NCBI RefSeq assembly: GCF_964656455.1
Contig: NC_135726.1
Span: 23,323,168 to 23,387,167 of the forward strand
Source of the DNA: Halichoerus grypus
Lineage: Eukaryota; Chordata; Mammalia; Carnivora; Phocidae
DNA length: 64,000 bases
Direction: 5' to 3'
The notes beneath the pieces were generated by a model, which saw only the letters and a list, made by a program, of their open reading frames with translations, had not been told where the DNA came from and searched no databases. The position numbers were made by a program, and so were the translations under genes. Of the stretch, positions 33,557 to 46,600 are shown piece by piece (within the stretch, counting starts at the first letter, position 1; the number at the start of each line of letters is the position of its first letter).

Positions 33557-33944
33557 ACTGTAAGGAATTTTGTATAATGTATTTATTTTGGTCATAAATT
33601 AGCAATGTTGTTTTCACTGTTAGTATGTTTGTCTCTAGTATGAAAGAATTGAAGATAATCATATGCCGTTAATAGTCTTTACCGTATGTCATTAATAGTC
33701 CGTACAGTCTGTGAGATCTCTGCTATTTATATCCATCTCCCTTCATGGAAACTGCAAGCTTCTATCAATCAGGGATAATTTTTCTGTTATCTTTGCAATG
33801 ATAAAATCCAGATTATTTAACAAAGAATTATTTGTTTAATTGAATTAGAGTTGTGATTTTAAAAAAAACACAAAGTGATTTTAGGTACAAAATGTTCTAT
33901 GTTTATACTATAGTAAACAAGTCAACTATGGTAACATGTAGAAG

Positions 33945-34170
33945 TAAATAGCTACCATTTATTGATTAACTAATACTCGCAAGGCAGTATGCTAGGTACC
34001 ATACACATATTACTATATTCCTTCCTCAAAATAAATCTTTAAAGAATATCTTCCTTTCACAGATAAATAAATAAAAGTGTACAGAAAAAAAAAAGCCAAT
34101 TTAGTAAGGCTCATAAGTAGCAAAACTGAAATTTGAATTTAAGTCCATTTATTTCCAAAGCCTATATTTT
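33945..34170 (-). mobile_element. MIR, minus strand
   Basis: TAGCTACCATTTATTGATTA, AGTATGCTAGGTACCATACA, AAGGCTCATAAGTAGCAAAA and TGAAATTTGAATTTAAGTCC follow antisense MIR order. Confidence 0.75.
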
Positions 34171-34284
34171 TCTCAATGTACAAACACTTGGTCTTATTCT
34201 GCTTTGTCATTGTAGATGTGAGTAAAGCAGTTATTACCTAAATAATTTAATAAACATTCGCTGAGTGCTATTATATATGCCTGC

Positions 34285-34366
34285 CTGCATTTCCTTCTTT
34301 GTTTTCTTTTCTTTTTTCTTTTCTTTCTTTCCTTTTTTTTCTATCATCTATCTATCCATCCGTCTA
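34285..34366. repeat. Pyrimidine-rich tract with (CTAT)n
   Basis: TTTTCTTTTC-type run followed by TATCATCTATCTATCCATCC. A simple repeat adjacent to the SINE target site. Confidence 0.85.
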
Positions 34367-34386
34367 TTTTTTGCCAGCCCTTTTTT

Positions 34387-34591
34387 AAAGAACATTTTTT
34401 AAGATTTTATTTATTTATTTATTTGACAGAGAGAGACATAGCGAGAGAGGGAACACAGTGGAGGGAGTGGGAACGGGAGAAGCAGGGTTCCTGCTGAGCA
34501 GGGAGCCTGATGCGGGGCTCGATCCCAGGACCCTGGGATCACGACCTGAGTCAAAGGCAGACACTTAATGACTGAGCCACCCAGGTGCCCC
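34387..34591 (-). mobile_element. CanSINE, minus strand
   Basis: AAGATTTTATTTATTTATTT to GAGCCACCCAGGTGCCCC. TTTTGCCAGCCCTTTTT (left) and TTTTGCCACCCTTTTT (right) form the target-site duplication. Confidence 0.97.
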
Positions 34592-34599
34592 TTTTGCCA

Positions 34600-35400
34600 C
34601 CCTTTTTAAGCTGCCTTACTTCCTTTTCACAGCAAAGATATATTCAACATAGTAAGATAAAATTAAAAAATGAGAAAAATATACCAGAAGAGGATTAAAT
34701 GTGGCTAACAAAGATGGAGCTAGAATAAGTTTACTATTATTACAGGACATAGAGTCTGATAAACTTACTCAAAGCTCATCAAAAATTAATCTCTAAATCA
34801 TTCTGATAGTCACATCATTGAGGTAATATGGATCAGCTATATTTACAGTTGGTAATATGGAAAAGAACAAAAGTAAAACAAAACTACATTTTGGGTACGT
34901 GTAATTATTTCCAATAGTGAGAACTGAAAATTCTCCTTCACAATTAGCCATTAGCAGCCACACAAAGAAGACTCAGTGAATGAATTGCTGAAATCATAAA
35001 CAGCACCCACAACTACATTACAAGGATTTCTTCGGGCTCTCTCATACCAAGGTCCTCAACATAGTTAAAGGCATCATGCCAAAATTTGATTTACTCAGTG
35101 CAGTTCTGAGTGATTGAAATTAGTGCTGGCCATGATACTCAACGGATTTAATTTCCAGATACATTTCAGGACATGTAAAAACACTTCTAGCATGGGTCAA
35201 GGAGTGTGCAAAGTACCGAGGACATAGGTCTGGATGTTATCTTGCACAGTTCACAACCAAAAGGAAGAAAAGACATAATGAAGTACAAAAGAGTGAAAGA
35301 TACAATAACGAGATGTATATAGGATATAATGGTAACAAATGAAAATTACCTGTCAGAACTGGACTAAAAGAAAAACAAATATTACATTGATGCCATATTC
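34600..35400. other. Unique DNA, nothing recognised
   Basis: No feature supported. Confidence 0.5.
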
Positions 35401-35404
35401 TCAG

Positions 35405-35527
35405 TCAAGATGAACTGGATTTTGCTTCTGTAACAAACACGCCCTCCCCAAATGTCCAGTTTATAATGTAACAGAACTTTATTTCTCACTCAGGTTCTAT
35501 GTCTAACAGAATGTGATAGGGGGTACT
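35405..35527 (+). mobile_element. Unclassified ancient repeat
   Basis: TTTGCTTCTGTAACAAACAC, TTTATTTCTCACTCAGGTTC and TATGTCTAACAGAATG match wording of a common old mammalian repeat. The name is not recalled with confidence. Confidence 0.4.
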
Positions 35528-36165
35528 GCTTCTTGTATGTGGTGGATGAACTCTAGACTCTAAAGTGACCCCCACAATTCCTGCCTCCTAGTGTTCATAC
35601 TTTTGTGATACTCTTCTCTTGAGTAGATGAGAACTGTGATGTTCGCCTAATCAACAGAATGTGGAAAAGGTGACAGTATGTTATTCCCACTATTACATTA
35701 TATTATAAAAAGACCCCACATTGCTAACAGATGGCTTTCTAGAGACTCTCCTTGCTGGCTTAATGAAATAAGTGTCCATGTTGGGAAAGCACACAAGGAA
35801 AGGTGGAGAGCCTCTAGGTACTGCTGGTGGACTCTAGGAACTATGGGCTGACTATAGGAACTAGAAGATGGCTTCTTGTCAATAACCAGGAAGAAGCCTG
35901 GGCTTTAATTTCTACAGCTGCCAAGGAAATGAATTCTGCAACAAGCTGAATGATCTTGGAAATGGATTTTTCCCACTCAAGCCTCCACATGGGAATGTAG
36001 GACCGCTGAAACCTTGATTGCAGACTACTGAGATCCTAAACAAAGAACTCAGTTAAGCTAAATCTGGACCCCTGATCCACAAAAAATGTGAGATAATAAA
36101 TATGTGCTGTTTTAAGCTAGTAAGTGTGTGATGACTTATTAGCATAGAAAACTTAATCTCAGTAT
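35528..36165 (+). mobile_element. MLT1-type (MaLR) LTR, plus strand
   Basis: TTCCTGCCTCCTAGTGTTCA, CAACAGAATGTGGAAAAGGT, TCCTTGCTGGCTTAATGAAA, TTGATTGCAGACTACTGAGA and GTGAGATAATAAATATGTGC then TGTTTTAAGCTAGTAAG follow the MLT1 LTR from its middle to its poly(A) end. There is no internal sequence beside it, so it is a solo LTR. A local duplication (ACTCTAGGAACTATGGGCTG, CTATAGGAACTA) is visible near 35830. Confidence 0.85.
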
Positions 36166-37555
36166 GTGTCTTCTCTATCCTGCAAAAGAAGAGGCCTATA
36201 GTATTTCATGTCACTGATTGCTGATTCGTGCACTCAGAAGCAAGACACATTGCTTCAGCTCACAGTTTATTATCAGACTGTCATGTGGTCATGTATGCTA
36301 TCAAAAGGATTAGGAAATGTATTCCTGCCATATACCTCAAAGAGGAAAAGCACTAGAATATATTTGTAAGTAGCACCAATAACACCCACAACTTTTTATA
36401 GTGTGCAATTTTCTGTTAAACAGGACATAAGCTGTGATGGAAATAAAATATCTTCAATTAAAATAACAAAGGGGGAGTTACTAGTGATAAATCAGAGCTT
36501 TACTAATAGTCACACTTCTTCACTAAGTCTGTAATTAAAATTCACCCCAGAATATGTGCAAATCAATAAATATTCCCCTATCAGGAAAGCATCATCAAAA
36601 ATAATATTTGTTAATCACAGTAAACACTTTTACAAATAAGTATTTTACAGATAAATAGTAGGATAATACTACTCATTATAATTCATTATTATATTTTCCC
36701 ATCTCTGCAAACACATCAAACATGTTTTTAAAAAGCAGTGCCAAACTTAGATATTAATTTTTTTCATCACCATATATCCAAAGATATCATATAATATATC
36801 TTCTCAGCAAAACAAAGAAAATGACTCTTCTGTAAAATAAATCAATTTTTGGTTCCTTAGTACCAGACACTTTGACCTTCTACTTCAGTATTTATTTTTT
36901 ACCTGACTTTCAGAAAACAGTTCCAATCTAACAAGTACACAGACCTTATGTTTAGTTTATCTAACTGAACCTATACAGATATTCTGACCTTGATTCTCAA
37001 TTCTGCCTCAAGAAGGCTAAAGTGACATAAACATTTATACTCAATAGAGTAGAGCCACCTATCTCATGCAAATTTGAACGCAAGAACAGATTTGAAACAT
37101 CCTTAGTCAAGATTTAGAGCTTGAAAGTCTTTCATTCCCAAGATCAAGATGGTAAAACTGGTGTAAAAACGTCCCCCATGACAGAACTCAAGGAAAGTGT
37201 GTAGAATGAGAATAGCTTGATGTCTACTTTCATTCTTTTTAGTATAGAATCTGCTTATTGGGGAAAAAAAGAAAATTACCAACTTATAGAGTTATCTGTA
37301 CTTGTCCCTGAATGTTCAAGGGTGAATTTGATATAACCTACACTCTCGTGAAATTCACAGCCCACAGGGAGGAAAAAAAGGTTCGTGGGATACTATAATT
37401 CTATTTTTGTGTATGTAAATATGGTGACTGAAAAGAGTATCAGCTAATAAAAAAACCCCATAAATATGGCACTCAGGGTGGAAGGCTGATCATGGAATAC
37501 TTCCTAAAAAATCTCAGATTAATAAATAAAATAATAGTGTATTTTATAACTAGTA
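36166..37555. other. Long unique stretch, nothing recognised
   Basis: No repeat family, RNA or coding exon recognised. Confidence 0.5.
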
Positions 37556-37559
37556 TTTT

Positions 37560-37750
37560 GAGTGGTTACTATTTTCAAGTTAACACTTTAAATGAGTTTA
37601 TAGGTACTATTACCATAACAATCTTATTAATTACCAACATACCAATGAGGATATTAAGGCTTAGTGAGATCCAGTAAGTTAGTCAAGATCATACAGCTAA
37701 GAAGCAGGGAAATGGGTTTTCAGAAAATGAGATTCTAATTACTTGACTAT
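37560..37750 (-). mobile_element. MIR-like, minus strand
   Basis: ATAGGTACTATTACCATAAC, ACCAATGAGGATATTAAGGC and GTCAAGATCATACAGCTAAG match antisense MIR (GATGAGGAAACTGAGGC, CAAGGTCACACAGCTAGTAA). Confidence 0.75.
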
Positions 37751-38118
37751 CCTACATCAAAAAGGGTAAATGAGAATCTTCAAGGGACAGTACAGAACAG
37801 TCCAGCAAAAAGGTGGGAAGAGGTAGCAAATACCATGGTAAAAACCATTTAGAATGGTCAGTGATTAGACTAAATTAAGGATGCTGACGTATGGTTATAG
37901 GCAAAGCTGAGTTCATTAATGGTCTCCTAATGGCATGGTATGTGATTCAGCCTTTATTAGGAGACTACAGATAGTGCTGAATCGTGAAGCTAGAATAAGA
38001 GAAACATTTACTGAAGCAAGGACCTGAAATTTAGAGGAAGGAAATATATATACAGACAGCGGGTTTAACCTCAATTTATCAGTATAATAAGCCAACAGCA
38101 ATAGAAGTTTGAGATTAG
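37751..38118. other. Unique DNA
   Basis: Nothing recognised. Confidence 0.5.
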
Positions 38119-38342
38119 GGTGAACCATGAGAGACTATGGACCTGAGAAACAAACAGGGTTTTAGAGGGGAGGGGGGAGGGGGGATTGGTTAGCCTGGTG
38201 ATGGGTATTAAGGAGGGCACGTAGTGCATGGAGCACTGGGTGTTATACGAAAACAATGGATCGTGGATCACCACGATCATCAAAAACTAATGATGTATTG
38301 TATGGTGACTAACATAACATAATAAAATTAAAAAAAAAAAAG
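38119..38342 (+). mobile_element. Young L1, 5'-truncated to its 3' UTR
   Basis: GTGAACCATGAGAGACTATG through GGTTAGCCTGGTGATGGGTA, GAGCACTGGGTGTTATACGA, CAAAAACTAATGATGTATTG and AATAAAATTAAAAAAA. It is the same 3' module seen at 480-700 and, inverted, at 23040-23290. Only about 220 bp of the element remains. It contains an exact 8-bp-stem hairpin absent from the sister copies (see findings). Confidence 0.95.
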
Positions 38343-39814
38343 AAAAGTAGTAGGTAGTACTGGTGAGAAAGAACAAAAAGAAGAGAGCTGGGAGGGATTC
38401 TCTGGAATTATTTGCACCACTTAAGAAAGAATACTGATATATTCAGATCTCCATGATGAAATGTGAACTCTTCTTTCTTCATGAAAGTTCTACATGAAAG
38501 AAATGTAGCTTCCTGAGTAATCATTGGCTCTCATTAGGGCTTGTAGTGTCTGCTTTTACAATAAATTACATTTCCCTCTCATTATATTCTAATGAAAAAT
38601 GCACCTAAAAACTGAGTCCCAAAAGACATGAGGCAAAACTGACATAACTGCAGGGAGAAACAAGTCAATGATAATAGTGGAGATTTCAATACCCAACTTG
38701 CAATAATAAGCAGAACAATTAGAAAATCAATAAAGAAAAAGAAGACTTGAACAATACTAAGAAATGAACCAGATTTAAGAGACCTCTATAGAATACTCCA
38801 CTCAACAACAGCAGAATCCATATTCTTCTTAAATTAAGTACTGCCCAGATAGATCATATGTTAGGTCTTGATGCATTAAAAGCAACTGAAAACAAGAAAA
38901 TAAAACGGAAAATCAATGTAGAAGAAAATCTGAGAAATTAAGATTATATGGAAATTAAGCAACACATTCCTATGTGGTAAATGGATTGAAACAGAAATCA
39001 CAAGAAAAATTTGAAAATATTATGAGAATAAAAACAAAAATCACAACATGTCAAAATTTATGGGATGCAGCTAAAGAAGTGTATAGAGGGAAATTTATAC
39101 TTCTACATACCTATATGACAAAATAAGAAAGATCTCAAATCAATAATCTAAACTTCCAATTTGAGAAGAAAGAGAAAGAAGAGCAAATGAAACCTATCAT
39201 AAATATTAAAATGGATATAAATAACAGAAGAATAGGGAAATAATAAAGAGAAACAAAAAGTTGGTTGTTAGAATAACAAAATCAGTAGATAAGCAAAATC
39301 AATAAACTTTTAGCTAGACCGATCGGCAGCAAGGAAAAGAGAAAACTGAAATTACTAAAATCAGGAATGAAAGAGAAGTTATTGTCATTGAAAGACTCTA
39401 AGAGGGGATTATAAAGAAATACTATAAACAAGTATGTGCCAACAAATTGGGTAATGTATGTGAAATAGAATATTCCCAGGGACATAAACTACCAACAGTG
39501 ATTCAAGGAAAAAGAAAACAAACTCCACATGAAGTTACAAGTAAGAATGATTTAATAATTTTAAAACTTTCCACAAAGAAAAGCCCAGAATATTATTACT
39601 TCACTTGTGACTTCTCTCAAACATTTAAGAAAATAATTAATAATGATCCTTTACAAACTTTTCTACATCATAAAAGAGAAAGGAACATTTCTTTACTGAG
39701 TCAACAAATCCAGTATTAAGCTGATGCCAAAACCAAAGACATATCAAGAAAATTCCAAAGCAATATTCCTTACAAATATTGAGGAAAAAATTATCAGTAA
39801 AATACTAGCAAACC

Positions 39815-40011
39815 GGGGTGCCTGGGTGGCTCAGTCTTAAGCGTCTGCCTTCGGCTCAGGTCATGATTCCAGGGTCCTGGGATCGAGCCCCATATCGGGC
39901 TCCCTGCTCAGCGGGAGGCCTGCTTCTCCCTCTCCCACTCCCCCTGCTTGTGTTCCCTCTCTCGCTGTCTCTCTCTCTCTGTGTCAAATAAATAAATAAA
40001 ATCTTAAAAAA
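39815..40011 (+). mobile_element. CanSINE in old L1
   Basis: Near-consensus young copy. AAATACTAGCAAACC is exactly duplicated at 39800-39814 and 40012-40026, target sequence from L1 ORF2. Confidence 0.98.
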
Positions 40012-41591
40012 AAATACTAGCAAACCAAAACCACCAATACAAAACCTATATGTGTGATTAAGTGAGATTTATTCCAGGAATGCATAAGAAAATATATTCA
40101 ACATATGCATAGCAATCAATATGGTACACCCTATTAAGAGAATAAAGGACAAAATCTACATGATTACCTCAATAAATGCAGGAAGGTCATTGCAAAAAAT
40201 TAAGCATGATTAAAAAAAAAATCAACAAACTAGGAATAAAGGAGAAGTGTCTCAGCCTGATAAAGCTTATCTTTAAAACACCCACAAATGACATCCTATC
40301 CATGAAAAGACATGACAAACATAAAACTTTCCCCTACATCAGGAATAAAACGAAAATGTCTGATTTCCACATTTCTACTCAGCACTGTACTGGAGGTTCT
40401 GGGCAGAGCAAATAAGGAAGAAAAAGGAACAAAAGACACCAGACAAGAAAGGAAAAAGTAAAATTATTTCCATTTTCAGATGACATGTTCTTTTATGTAT
40501 AAAATCCTAAGGAATCTACCAAAACAAAGGGGGGATGGCTATTTTAGCTAACACAATAGTTTAGCAAGGTTGCAGGATAAAAGACTAATATAAGAAATAA
40601 AATCTATTTTATATATTAGCAAAAAATTATCCACTATAAAATTGAGAAAGTACTTCACTTATAATGACATCAAAGTAACAAAATACATAAAGACTAACTT
40701 AACAGAAGAAGTATAAGATTTGTACACCAAAACTATAAAACATTACTGGAAGAAATTAACGAAGACATAAATAGATGGAAAAGACAGCCTATGTTTATGA
40801 ATTAGAAGATTTAATATAGTTGGAATGGCAATATTACCCAAATGTATGTAATACAACCAAATCCCTAGCAAAATTCCAGCTGTTTATTATTATTTTTTTC
40901 AGGTTTTGATTTTTGCAAAACTGACAAGATAATTCTTAATTTGATCTAGAAATTAAAGAGATCCAGAACAGACAAAATAATCTTAAAGTAGAACAAAGTT
41001 ATACGACTCACCTCTCAGTTTCAAAACTTAATACAAAAAGAGTGATCAAGACAGTATAATACTGAAAGGATAGAACCATATCAGTGGAGTAGAACTGAGA
41101 GTCCACAAATAAACTCAGACATCTATAGCCAGTTGATTTTTGACAAGGGTTCCAAGACAATTCAATGACGAAAGAATAATCATTTCAACAAATAGTGCTG
41201 ACACAGCTTTTTACCCACATACAAAGGAAGGAAATTGGACCTCTTACTCAGACTATATAGAAAAATTTATTCAAACTGCATTATAGATGTAAATGTGAGA
41301 TCTAAAACTAAGCTCAAACCATAAAGCCCTTAAAGAAATCGTAGGAATGAATCTTCATGACCTTGGATTAGACAAAGCCTTCTTGGATACAACAACAAAA
41401 CCACAACTGACAAAAGAAAAAGTGAATGAATTGAACTTCATTAAAATTAAAAATGTAGCTCAAAAGACACTATTAAGACAGTGAAAGAAGAAATATAGAA
41501 TGGGAAAAATATCTGCAAATAATATTCTGATAAGGTTTTAATATCCAGAATATATAAAGAAGTATTACAACTCAACAATAAAACGATAAAG

Positions 41592-41750
41592 AGGGACCTG
41601 GGTGGCTCAGTCAGTTAAGCGTCTGACTCTTGATTACAGGGTTGTAAAATCCAGTTCTGTGTCAGGTTCCACAATGGGCATGGAGCCTGCTTCAGATTCT
41701 CTCTCTCTTGCTCTCTCTGCCCCTCCCCCAATCTCCCTCTCAAAAAAAAA
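41592..41750 (+). mobile_element. CanSINE, older variant, in old L1
   Basis: GAGGGACCTGGGTGGCTCAG, GTCTGACTCTTGATTACAGG and CTCCCTCTCAAAAAAAAA. It belongs to the older subfamily, lacks the central GATCCCAGGGTCCTGGGATC section and has a weak target duplication, so it is probably internally deleted. Confidence 0.9.
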
Positions 41751-42639
41751 GGACAAAGAAAAAGGTTCAAAAATAAACAAAGAATCTGACCAGGTATTCT
41801 TCCAAAAAAGACATAGAAATGGCAAATGAGCACATGAAAGATGCTCAACATCATTAGTCATTCTGGTAATGCAAATCAAAAACAAAATGAACTATCATTT
41901 CTCACCCATTAGTATGGCCATAATGAAAAGGTGATCAGTAACAAGTGTTGGTGGGTATGTGGAGAATATGGAACCCTCATCCTTTGCTGGTGAGAACGAA
42001 ACTGATGAAGGCACTTTGGAATGCAGTTTGGTAGTTCTTCAAAATGCTTAACAGAGTTATTACAGGGCCCAGCTCTTCCACTCCTAGGTATATACCTGAC
42101 AGAACTGAAGACATATTCCTTATGGAGTGATGAAACTTCTGGAATTAGATAATGGGATAGTGACACAGCTTTATGAGTAAAAGAAAAACCACTGAATTGT
42201 TACTTTTATACTGTGGATTTTATGGTATGAATACTGTAACTGTCATATGTGATTTATATCTAAATTTAAAATTTCAAACAAAACAAAACAAAAAAGAATC
42301 ATCCCCATGGCAGAAAGGTATATGCATGAGTATTTATACTCAAAAATAATTCTAATGCTGAAATCAAATACATGAAAATGTCTAAGAATTGGTTAAGTAA
42401 ATTATACAGCAACATAATAGGATATTATTTTGTCACTGAAATGTACACTTATGAAGACCATAACAAATGTGTGACACATATTTAAGTGTCTAAAGTGGAA
42501 AACACTAAATATAAACCTGTTTGTTCACTTTGATGAAAATGATCTATATTATATATGAATGTGAAAAAGAGGGGATAATACAATGAAAATTCTAGTCCTC
42601 TTGACTTTTTTATTTTTTGCTGTGGAAGTTTAAATTTCA

Positions 42640-42940
42640 AGTTTACAGATGCAAGAAATAAAAACATAGAAATTAGATGCCTTGGTCAGTTAAGCCTCTG
42701 CCTTAGGCTCAGGTCATGATCACCCCCAGAGTTGGGTTCCTTGCTCAGCGGGGATCCTGCTTCTCCCTCTCCCTCTGTTGCTCCCCGGGCTTATGCTTGC
42801 TTGCTCTCTCTGTCTCCCTGTCAAATAAATAAATAAAGCCTTAAAAAAAAATTAGATGCCTTGTCCAAGGTCCCAAGAGAGAAAGGACAGAGATGAAACT
42901 AGAAGGTAGATCTTTACATGACTTAGTCTCTGTGAATACT
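42640..42940 (-). mobile_element. MIR, minus strand, split by a SINE
   Basis: CAAGTTTACAGATGCAAGAA before and GTCCAAGGTCCCAAGAGAGA after the SINE join as antisense MIR (TTTACAGATGAGGAAACTGA, CCCAAGGTCACACAG). Confidence 0.65.
42685..42848 (+). mobile_element. CanSINE, 5'-truncated, plus strand
   Basis: Starts at GTCAGTTAAGCCTCTGCC, lacking about 16 bp of the standard head, and ends in AAATAAATAAATAAAGCC plus an A-run. AAATTAGATGCCTTG at 42670-42684 and 42849-42863 is an exact target-site duplication, so the truncation happened during insertion. Confidence 0.95.
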
Positions 42941-44660
42941 TAAGATACTAGGTTTATTAGGCCAACACTTCTTGAGCTATCTGTGAAAAATATCCTCCAG
43001 CCTGCCTTAGATCTTATATGGTCCAAGTGCCTAAAGGAATACCCAGTTTGCACCAAGTGTAGTCCACAAAACAAACTACTCTATACACTGCTGAATGCAA
43101 CAGGACCATTGATCGCTTCCGTAGATATCACAGCAATGTCAACTTGCTCCAAAAGTTTCTAAACTCTTACTGTTAATTTTTGTACTTATTTTATTGCATT
43201 CTGACAACAAAAAGTTTATGGGTAAGTAACTGGAAAGCACATTTTGAGTTGTATTGGTTAAGATAATTAAAAAGAAAGAAAAAAGGAATTAAATAATAAA
43301 GACATGTAGAAAGGAGGGTAGATAGGAAAGGAAGAAGAAAAGAAGGGAAGGGAAAAAGGAGGAAGGAAAGAAGGAAGGGAGGGAGGGAGGAAGGAAGGAA
43401 GGTCTGTAATATGGTGAGTTTTGAAAACATGCATCTTGAATAGAAACTGAAATAGTCAATTAAAATTAACAACAGTTTAATGAACAACTAACAATCCAAT
43501 TGTTCATTAAGCACTTTAGGAGCCCAGGATTGCTACGTAAATAGATATATTTGCAGAGCTACGAACAGAACCATTCTGAATTGTCAAATGCATAAATCAT
43601 TACATAATTACACTTTTAAGTATTACTTTTAATTGAAAATTTTCTTTCCATATATTTACAATATGCTTTAAGCAACACTTTGAGGTTCTAATAAGGCAAA
43701 CATCTATGAAATATGTTTTAGAAAGAACAATGCTTTAGAAAGTAGTCACCAATGATTATTTGCTCAGAAAAGATAAATCAGTAAGTAGACACATGTTCTA
43801 TCATTCAACAGTGTTTTCAGGGATGCAGAAGTTGTGCTGTTTTAGAGGGGAGAATAAAATGAGTACTTTTAATATGGCATGTGTTTATATGTTCCCTTCT
43901 TATAGGTCTTTGCTAAGCTTTTAGTAACTGGTATATTGATGGAGAGCTATTTTTTCCCCCTGTATTGCTAGAACAGGACGCCCTTACTTGAACATGAGGT
44001 ATTTAAGTTTAAGGTCAATTATTTGCACTTCCACTTCAATTAAGAGGACATGGCCTCATAGTTTAATTCACAACAGCTAGTTAAACTCCCTAGAAAATAC
44101 TTCAGAGTGCCTAAATAGCAATTAGTCACTGGAAAAAAAGAAAGAGGAAGCAAAGTTCAAATAACTATCAGATCAGCACACACACCACACATATTATTTT
44201 ATTAACTCATTAGTAAAATACTTAGGATAAAGAAATGACGGTATTTTCTAAACTGTGTAAATATTCTAGGAAAAATGTAAGAATTAATTTAAATACATAT
44301 TATATTGGCAAGCAAACTAAAGAGGAAAATGTGCTCCTGGATATCTTTATGTAAGACAAAAGGAAAATAATGCTTTCTGTCTTTTTTTGTATATATTTGA
44401 TGACATAATATTTGTCCACATTTTAATTTTCCCCATTATCAGTGTTCTGATAGTGTAAGTGGCTTGTGATCCAAAGGAGAAAATAAAAGGTGTCATAAAT
44501 AACAGGAGCTACCATTTCATTGGCAAATCTCCTGAACTATACCTTTGACTAAGTAAATCTGAATAAAAAATCTTTTAAATAATTCCTTTAAAACTATGTA
44601 GTTATAGTTTATAGGATAGAAAAATATGCATCAAAATTTCAAGGTGATAGATTAGCAAGT
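42941..44660. other. Unique DNA with a GGAA-type tract
   Basis: 43265-43402 is a purine-rich (GGAA/GAAAG)n tract on the plus strand. The rest has no recognised repeat or gene. Confidence 0.55.
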
Positions 44661-44661
44661 G

Positions 44662-44735
44662 TAGGAAACACTAGCCTAGATGATGTTTGAGGTCCCTTCC
44701 AGCTCCAACATCCATCAAACCTTAATCATATAACT
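44662..44735 (+). mobile_element. L3/CR1-like 3' end fragment
   Basis: AGCCTAGATGATGTTTGAGG, TCCCTTCCAGCTCCAACATC resembles the L3 (CR1) terminus GATGACCTCTAAGGTCCCTT, CCAGCTCTAACATTCT. Short. Confidence 0.5.
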
Positions 44736-46105
44736 TTCTTTGGTTTTACATGGGATAACCCTCTCTAAAACCCATTTCATAGTTAAATATATGTGACATT
44801 CTGTGGTATTGTGCAAAATATCCATATAAAAATCCATGAAAATGTCAAAGGGATGCATGAGCAAGTGAGACCTTCTTGATCTCATTTTTAAAGCTTCTCT
44901 TCATAGTTGAGATTGCAGAGGCATATCTGACCACAGAACTCTCTTCTTTGGAAGTATCCAAGTGCTTTTCTGGGGGTTATACCTCAAAGCGCATTAACTC
45001 ATGAAACTCCCCTTCTTGGTACTGAAACCTTGTATTGATTTAAGGCCTTGCTTTAGGACAAAATGTCAGTGTCAAGACAATTGGGCGTGCTATGTGAAAA
45101 GTGCTTACTGACTTCGCTCTTTGGGAAACAATGCTATGTTGCTATGGCAACTGCTCCATGACTTCCTTTTCAAATATATATGTGTAAGCACACATGCACA
45201 CACACATAGACACACACACACACACACGCACGCACAAACTGCTCCATGCATTTTCAGATACGTGCAACCTGTTCAAAGAGCATCTGTATTCCCAAGCACA
45301 TGTTATTCACAGAAATAACTAGACAACAGGAAAACCATGGGAAAATAACTTTATTTTTCCTTCTTACTAAAAATGAATTGAATCAATAAGGACACCAAGA
45401 TGAATCCTTGTAAAGTAGGTATTAGGCATTTAAATGTAAGGGTTTAGAAAATAAGGGTTGAACTAAATAATAAGCTTAATATTTGTAATGACATTGGAAT
45501 CTTACCTTCAAAACAGTGTGTTAAACCTTATATTTTTTAAAAAGATTAAGCTTAAAATCACAGAACGGTTTAAGCCCTCTTTTTGTATTTTTCATTTGAT
45601 TTGTAACATGCTGTGATCCAAACATGTACACCTTGTATAATCTTGATATCTTTCTATATCCTCAAATTACCTGTAGTCTTATTAATTCATAATTTATTTA
45701 TGGATTTGCTTTTATATGAAAATAGATTGATATGAAAAGGAAATTTTATATTACTAGAGTAAATGAAAGACCCAATATTACTTGTCATGAAGTAACTGCA
45801 AAAGGAAATGCATAAATTCTTTCATCTATGTACCATCAAACATAATTTTTATAGAACCTAGTGAATTTTTAATATACTGGAAAAGACTTCAATCATCAAC
45901 AAATGTCTACTTGATCATTACCTCCACAAACATGGAACTCATCACATTCAAGGAAAATTATTCGTCAAATAAAATATTATACTCAAACTAGAGTATAGTT
46001 CACACCTCAAATGTCATAGTTGCTCTCTTCAACTATGTAAATATCATTTCCAGTGAGGGTTTTTCTGACTTTTCTATTTGTTTGTGTCTTTTTAAAAGTT
46101 TCTGC
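44736..46105. other. Unique AT-rich DNA with (CA)n
   Basis: An interrupted CA microsatellite lies at 45187-45236. Nothing else recognised. Confidence 0.5.
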
Positions 46106-46109
46106 TGTG

Positions 46110-46600
46110 GCCATGCTAGCTTCTAAGAATAAAAATCAATGAATAAATAGCCCGTGCCCTCAAAACGTTTATGTCCTGGTGAAGATAAAGGCAAGTCATA
46201 TTTTTATGATTATAAGTAGAGTACACAGCAGGTGCAAAACAAAGTAGTCCCATAGTCCACTGCTATGACTTCCTGAATTGCATAGTTCATCTTAAATCTA
46301 AGTTTTCTTGGGGATGTGAGGGAGATGGAGAGGTCTGACCTGCTTAGGAAATGTTAGACCTAAAGGTGTAGATTTGGGATAAGACAGTCATTAGATATTA
46401 ATTGAAGTTTTGGGGTATCAGCTGGAGAGGAGGACAGTACCACAAGAATATTGAGAGAAAACAGATATTTGCATGAAGATGAGATAAAGCAAAAGAGTGA
46501 ATTCTAGCAACATGGTTTACTACTAAAATTTCTGGTCAATCATTTTCAAATAGAAATGATGGTTTGGTGGAGAATTCAAATCAAGTGAAGAGTAAAAAGA
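46110..46600 (-). mobile_element. L2-like region, minus strand
   Basis: GCCCGTGCCCTCAAAACGTT then TGTCCTGGTGAAGATAAAGG, and further on GTAGATTTGGGATAAGACAG, TCATTAGATATTAATTGAAG. Both recall antisense L2. Very diverged; boundaries are estimates. Confidence 0.4.

Larger units (their letters stand above)
38629..42275 (+). mobile_element. Old L1, most of ORF2 plus 3' end, plus strand
   Basis: Degenerate ORF2 from the endonuclease end (AATAGTGGAGATTTCAATAC, AGATCATATGTTAGG) through the reverse transcriptase region (GGAATGCATAAGAAAATATA, CAGATGACATGTTCTTTTAT at the FADD position) to the C-terminus (TTTGACAAGGGTTCCAAGAC, CCTTGGATTAGACAAAGCCT, AAAAGATGCTCAACATC order) and the tail near 42275. Numerous stops and frameshifts, and a deletion before the 3' end near 42130. 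Two CanSINEs inserted later (39815-40011 and 41592-41750). Confidence 0.9.

Noticed and set aside
33267..33577. Open frames on both strands
   Set aside because: They come from the purine-rich simple repeat (Lys/Glu/Arg-rich or Ser/Pro/Phe-rich translations).
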